Source: Polytrichum commune (lineage: Eukaryota > Streptophyta > Polytrichopsida > Polytrichales > Polytrichaceae). From it: 64,000 nt of DNA. Made by a program: the position numbers and the translations under genes. A model generated the notes under the pieces. It was not told the origin of the DNA. It did not search any database and worked only from the letters and a program-made list of their open reading frames with translations. This document shows, piece by piece, positions 60,789 through 64,000 of the stretch. The number at the start of each line of letters is the position of its first letter. Position 1 is the first letter of the stretch. The stretch covers positions 54,389,554 through 54,453,553 of the forward strand of contig OX485803.1 of assembly GCA_950295325.1 (NCBI GenBank). The letters run 5' to 3'.

Positions 60789-61958
60789 GGGGATCGCTAT
60801 TTCCACACCTTTTTTGGCTAGATTCACACCTTTTTGCCGGTTCGGTTGCCGTGTCACTGAGGCGCTATATATGAGATTCTTCATGGTGCATCCGGACCGT
60901 TGACCCACCAAGGCCCATCCAAGGACCTCAATGATCCTAGGTGGCGGTGGGGTGAGGGGCGGGGGTGGTGCTTGCCACCAAGGCGGGGTGGGGCCGTGGG
61001 CCTCATGTCTTTTTTGGGGAGGCCGGATTTAGGGTGGTGTCGGGCCTAGTGGCTAGGCGGGCCCAGTGGCTAGGCCTACTTATTATATAACTAGTTGGTT
61101 ACCCTTACTCTACTTACTAAATAACTAGTTGGTTAGCCTTACTCTACTTACTAAATGACTAGTCGGTTAGCCTTACTCTACTTACTAAATAACTTGTCCC
61201 GGAATTGATGGGAACTCGTACCCGTTAATGTAGATGGGTCTTAAATGGTTAATTTTCAAACTAGCCTACTTATGGCATGATATGAAACAAGTAGGTTAGT
61301 ACGAGATGGTTAGCAAATCCAAATCAAAATTTAGGAGCTCATATGAATTTAGGAGCTCACATGTATATTTGAGTGATATATGTGATAATGACTAAGATAT
61401 TCATATGAGCTCCTAAATTTTGATTTGGATTTGCTAACCATCTCGTACTAACCTACTTGTTTCATATCATGCCATAAGTAGGTTAGTTTGAAAATTAACC
61501 ATTTAAGACCCATCTACATTAACGGGTACGAGTTCCCATCAATTCTGGGACAAGTTATTTAGTAAGTAGAGTAAGGCTAACCAACTAGTTATTTAGTAAG
61601 TAGAGTAAGGCTAACCAACTAGTTATTTAGTAAGTAGAGTAAGGGTAACCAACTAGTTATATAATAAGTAGGCCTAGCCACTGGGCCCGCCTAGCCACTA
61701 GGCCCGACACCACCCTAAATCCGGCCTCCCCAAAAAAGACATGAGGCCCACGGCCCCACCCCGCCTTGGTGGCAAGCACCACCCCCGCCCCCCACCCCAC
61801 CGCCACCTAGGATCATTGAGGCCCTTGGATGGGCCTTGGTGGATCAACGGTCCGGATGCACCATGAAGAATCTCATATATAGCGCCTCAATGACACGGCA
61901 ACCGAACCGGCAAAAAGGTGTGAATCTAGCCAAAAAAGGTGTGGAAATAGCGATCCCC
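60789..61958. mobile_element. hairpin (foldback) transposon, 8-bp target duplication
   Basis: 1170 bp, two inverted arms of about 570 bp. Ends GGGGATCGCTATTTCCACAC; exact 8-bp duplication TAGATTTA (60781-60788, 61959-61966), as for hAT-type elements. Each arm holds three to four units of a tandem repeat (about 34 bp, ACTAGTTGGTTAGCCTTACT and on) and a G/C-rich block. The centre (about 61230-61500) consists of dispersed-repeat sequence in inverted orientation. Non-coding. Confidence 0.9.
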
Positions 61959-62139
61959 TAGATTTATGGCTTATTCATCTCGGTTTATACTTTAGCCTAA
62001 TCTAGGGTCTCCAATCCGAATTAGGTATTGATATGGTTTAAAATGATAATCCCTAGGTTCTACATAGTAATCAATGTTTTCACCTTTCCTTTGGTAGGTG
62101 TTGTGAAACTTCACCCTTGGGAAAAGGTTAGGGCATTGG

Positions 62140-62230
62140 TGTCGACATCATCCCAATCTTTTCAAGAATTTGGCCATGGACAATGACATGTTGAGTAGAT
62201 GATGCATGATGGATAAGGGCATTAATCATA
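62140..62230 (+). repeat. direct repeat, left member
   Basis: About 90 bases (TTTGGCCATGGACAATGACA, TGTTGAGTAGATGATG, GGGCATTAAT) recur with changes at 63812-63900. Confidence 0.55.
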
Positions 62231-62540
62231 TGTACAAGTGCAACAACAATGTAGTCCACTAACCAAATAGCCCACACACTTTAATCCAACAAATACACAA
62301 GATGCTACACCCTCATTAATGAAGGAAATCGAAATTCTAGACCTCAAGACATCACAATCCCATAAGGGTTAATTCAATGTACGTGCACAAACCCCATGCA
62401 TATGCACGGAAAAACTAAGACTGGACATTTGATGTGTACAAGGAGCCCCATATGATAGCCAACCCCCACTTACCTTAACCCCACCAAACACTATGCAATT
62501 CATAGAATTCACTTACTGCCATGATAGACTTCCCAAGTTT
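62215..62540 (+). mobile_element. LINE 3' fragment
   Basis: Plus strand; matches 19590-19870 of the second LINE (shared words CAAGATGCTACACCC, CATGCATATGCACG, CAATTCATAGAATTCACTTA). Heavily decayed, no open frame. Confidence 0.65.
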
Positions 62541-63198
62541 ACAGTATTCCATATCCTACCTTGGGGTGAGGCCTTAGCATAGCCTTGTTCACCAATATTG
62601 CTTGATGAGGCAACACTAAATGAGGTTTTATAGTTATCGAGACGGTTGTTGTATGTCTAAGAAAATTAGAATCACAGAGGTGTGTTGAAATACCGGTATG
62701 ACGGATGTGGCACTGGTAGAAATGGAAACGATCAAACGAGCTTGACAATCCCCATGCCTTAAAATTGAAAGCCACTCACAAATTTTATTGGACCCTTGCT
62801 AAAACTCATGTTCCCTCACCCTAGGTGTACATGAGAATAATACATCCAAGGCCCGGAAATTAAATTGTTGCGATTCTCAAAAAATGATAGCCTAAGTCTT
62901 AGTGCCATGGCAAGGTCCCCATGGAACATGGAAAATATGTTATCTAGCAAGTGTGAGGGAACATGAGGTTGAGCAATGCTATTATTTTCTCCCAATTACT
63001 TTTAATTCTCACTACAGTATAGAGATTTATGCCTCTTGGCAGGTGATTAGGGATTTAGATTGTGTGTGCCCATTGGACTAGAAACTAATTTCATTTCTCA
63101 TTTGATCACCTCAAACCCACCAACACATTGAGGACTCACACCCTATCTGTTGCTTTGTAGTTGTTAAGCTATGATTGTGGAGACGAATCTTTGATTCA
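62541..63198. other. upstream of the IFT22-like gene
   Basis: No coding region recognised. It should contain the promoter and leader of the gene starting at 63199. Confidence 0.4.
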
Positions 63199-64000
63199 AT
63201 GGAGGAAAAACTTGTGAAAAACATAATGGCAATGAGGACGTCGTCTTCTGTAAATCCCAAAGAAAAAATTGTCAAGATTTGTGTGGTGGGTCCAAAGGGT
63301 TGTGGCAAGTCATCTATCACAAGAGCAATGGTTGATTGGAATCCAAAAACAATGCGTTATACTCCCACTGCAGGGGTCAGGCAAGTGTCATCTCTTTTCA
63401 ACTCCAAGAGACTTTTGTATATGTAAGTCTATCAAGAAATATGTTTTCCCATTGTTGTCTACTATTCCTACTAATGATGTTCAAAAGTATTGCAATTTGA
63501 TATGGAAGATATAATACAATGTTAGCAGTCTATTGTGAGGTAAATCCAACATGATTCAGGTTTGAAAAATGCAAGATAACCAAAGTGTACAAGTTGTTGG
63601 TGTTTGATGAGACACGAGTTTAATTTACATGTTAGGGTTTCTTCTATAAGTGAGAACAGGATACAAGAGGTGGAGAGGAACATTGCAGATTGTCCTCACA
63701 CATGGTCAATACAAATTTGGGATTGCTCAGGGGACTACAGGTTGGTCCCTCCTTCCAATATCTATTATACATTTTGGAAAGGGTGAAGAGCAAGGGCACA
63801 TGGGCATTGCCGCAACCACCAGTCCAAAGTTTCGAAATGGTTGGCCATAGACAACGACATGTTGAGCAGATAATGAGGGGATGATTAGGACATTAATTCA
63901 TGGTTCGGAGATCATGTGAATATCTTATTCATATTCAAAGTGAAGATTATCCTGCTCATTGAGTGGTCATATAGGTCCTCCCAATCATGTTGAATATTGA
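63199..64000 (+). CDS. IFT22-like: IFT22/RABL5-like small GTPase, 5' part (runs off the window)
   Basis: Exon 1 (63199-63380) reads KEKIVKICVVGPKGCGKSSI (P-loop), then YTPTAGVR, and ends at GTCAG before GCAAGT, a typical GC-type donor. Further pieces: from 63560 (FEKCKITKVYKLL) and about 63630-63740 (NRIQEVERNIADCPHTWSIQ, IWDCSGDYR) before a GTTGGT donor. IFT22 relatives have the same layout: a P-loop GP....GK, Y.PT.GVR, and an LWDC(G/S)GD motif. IFT22 is a Rab-like part of intraflagellar transport complex B. The join between the second and third pieces is unclear and no later exon is visible before the window ends. Another Rab-like GTPase remains possible; decay cannot be excluded. Confidence 0.6.
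63812..63900 (+). repeat. direct repeat, right member
   Basis: Partner of 62140-62230 (GGTTGGCCATAGACAACGAC, TGTTGAGCAGATAATG, GGACATTAAT). Confidence 0.55.
63895..64000 (-). repeat. dispersed-repeat piece cut by the window end
   Basis: Minus-strand copy with GAGTGGTCATATAGGTCCTC and CCCAATCATGTTGAATATTG. Confidence 0.65.

Overview
The window is nuclear DNA of a land plant. The evidence is short-exon genes with GT-AG introns, Arabidopsis-like gene families (a PAT10-type S-acyltransferase, the SUMO ligase MMS21/HPY2, a NUDT20/24-type Nudix hydrolase) and dense plant-type transposons. A gene start at the right edge resembles IFT22/RABL5, a flagellar-transport GTPase that flowering plants lack. 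Together with the unusual LINE family this points to a plant with swimming sperm (fern, lycophyte, bryophyte, or a cycad/Ginkgo-type seed plant). I cannot narrow it further. I saw no tRNA, rRNA or CRISPR.

Layout. 0.4-2.8 kb: a 5'-truncated LINE on the minus strand, split by a MITE. 2.46-30.2 kb: an old tandem duplication of a unit of about 6.3 kb. Each copy carries one secreted hevein plus double-psi-barrel (barwin/expansin-like) gene. Copy A (2463-8794) is compact. Copy B (8795-30195) is swollen by nested insertions: an LTR-type insertion (9000-12552) and a LINE (13415-23846), the latter itself invaded by a 726-bp element with 41-bp tandem repeats and by an old copia element, which in turn holds a MITE. 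31.1-35.5 kb: a DHHC S-acyltransferase gene, minus strand, ten exons. 38.2-42.7 kb: degenerate repeat modules loaded with MITEs. 48.2-51.6 kb: MMS21/HPY2, plus strand, seven exons. 52.7-56.3 kb: a Nudix hydrolase gene, minus strand, eight exons, convergent with MMS21. 57-62.5 kb: a PIF-like MITE, two LINE 3' ends and two neighbouring giant hairpin transposons. 63.2 kb to the end: the start of an IFT22-like gene.

The three complete housekeeping genes were assembled by eye; their exon phases join in frame and the translations follow Arabidopsis relatives closely. They share no pathway (protein S-acylation; SMC5/6-linked SUMOylation; clean-up of damaged thiamine diphosphate). The two hevein-barrel genes are recent tandem paralogues, probably defence or cell-wall proteins.

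The best candidates for something undescribed are: (1) the LINE family, which carries a domain between reverse transcriptase and RNase H that looks like a PCIF1/N6-adenine methyltransferase fold, plus a conserved C-terminal domain; (2) two adjacent hairpin transposons with different target-duplication lengths; (3) a MITE family with 8-bp target duplications and termini CACGGGTAGATCACT; (4) a threefold intragenic duplication that copied a splice donor and part of an exon.
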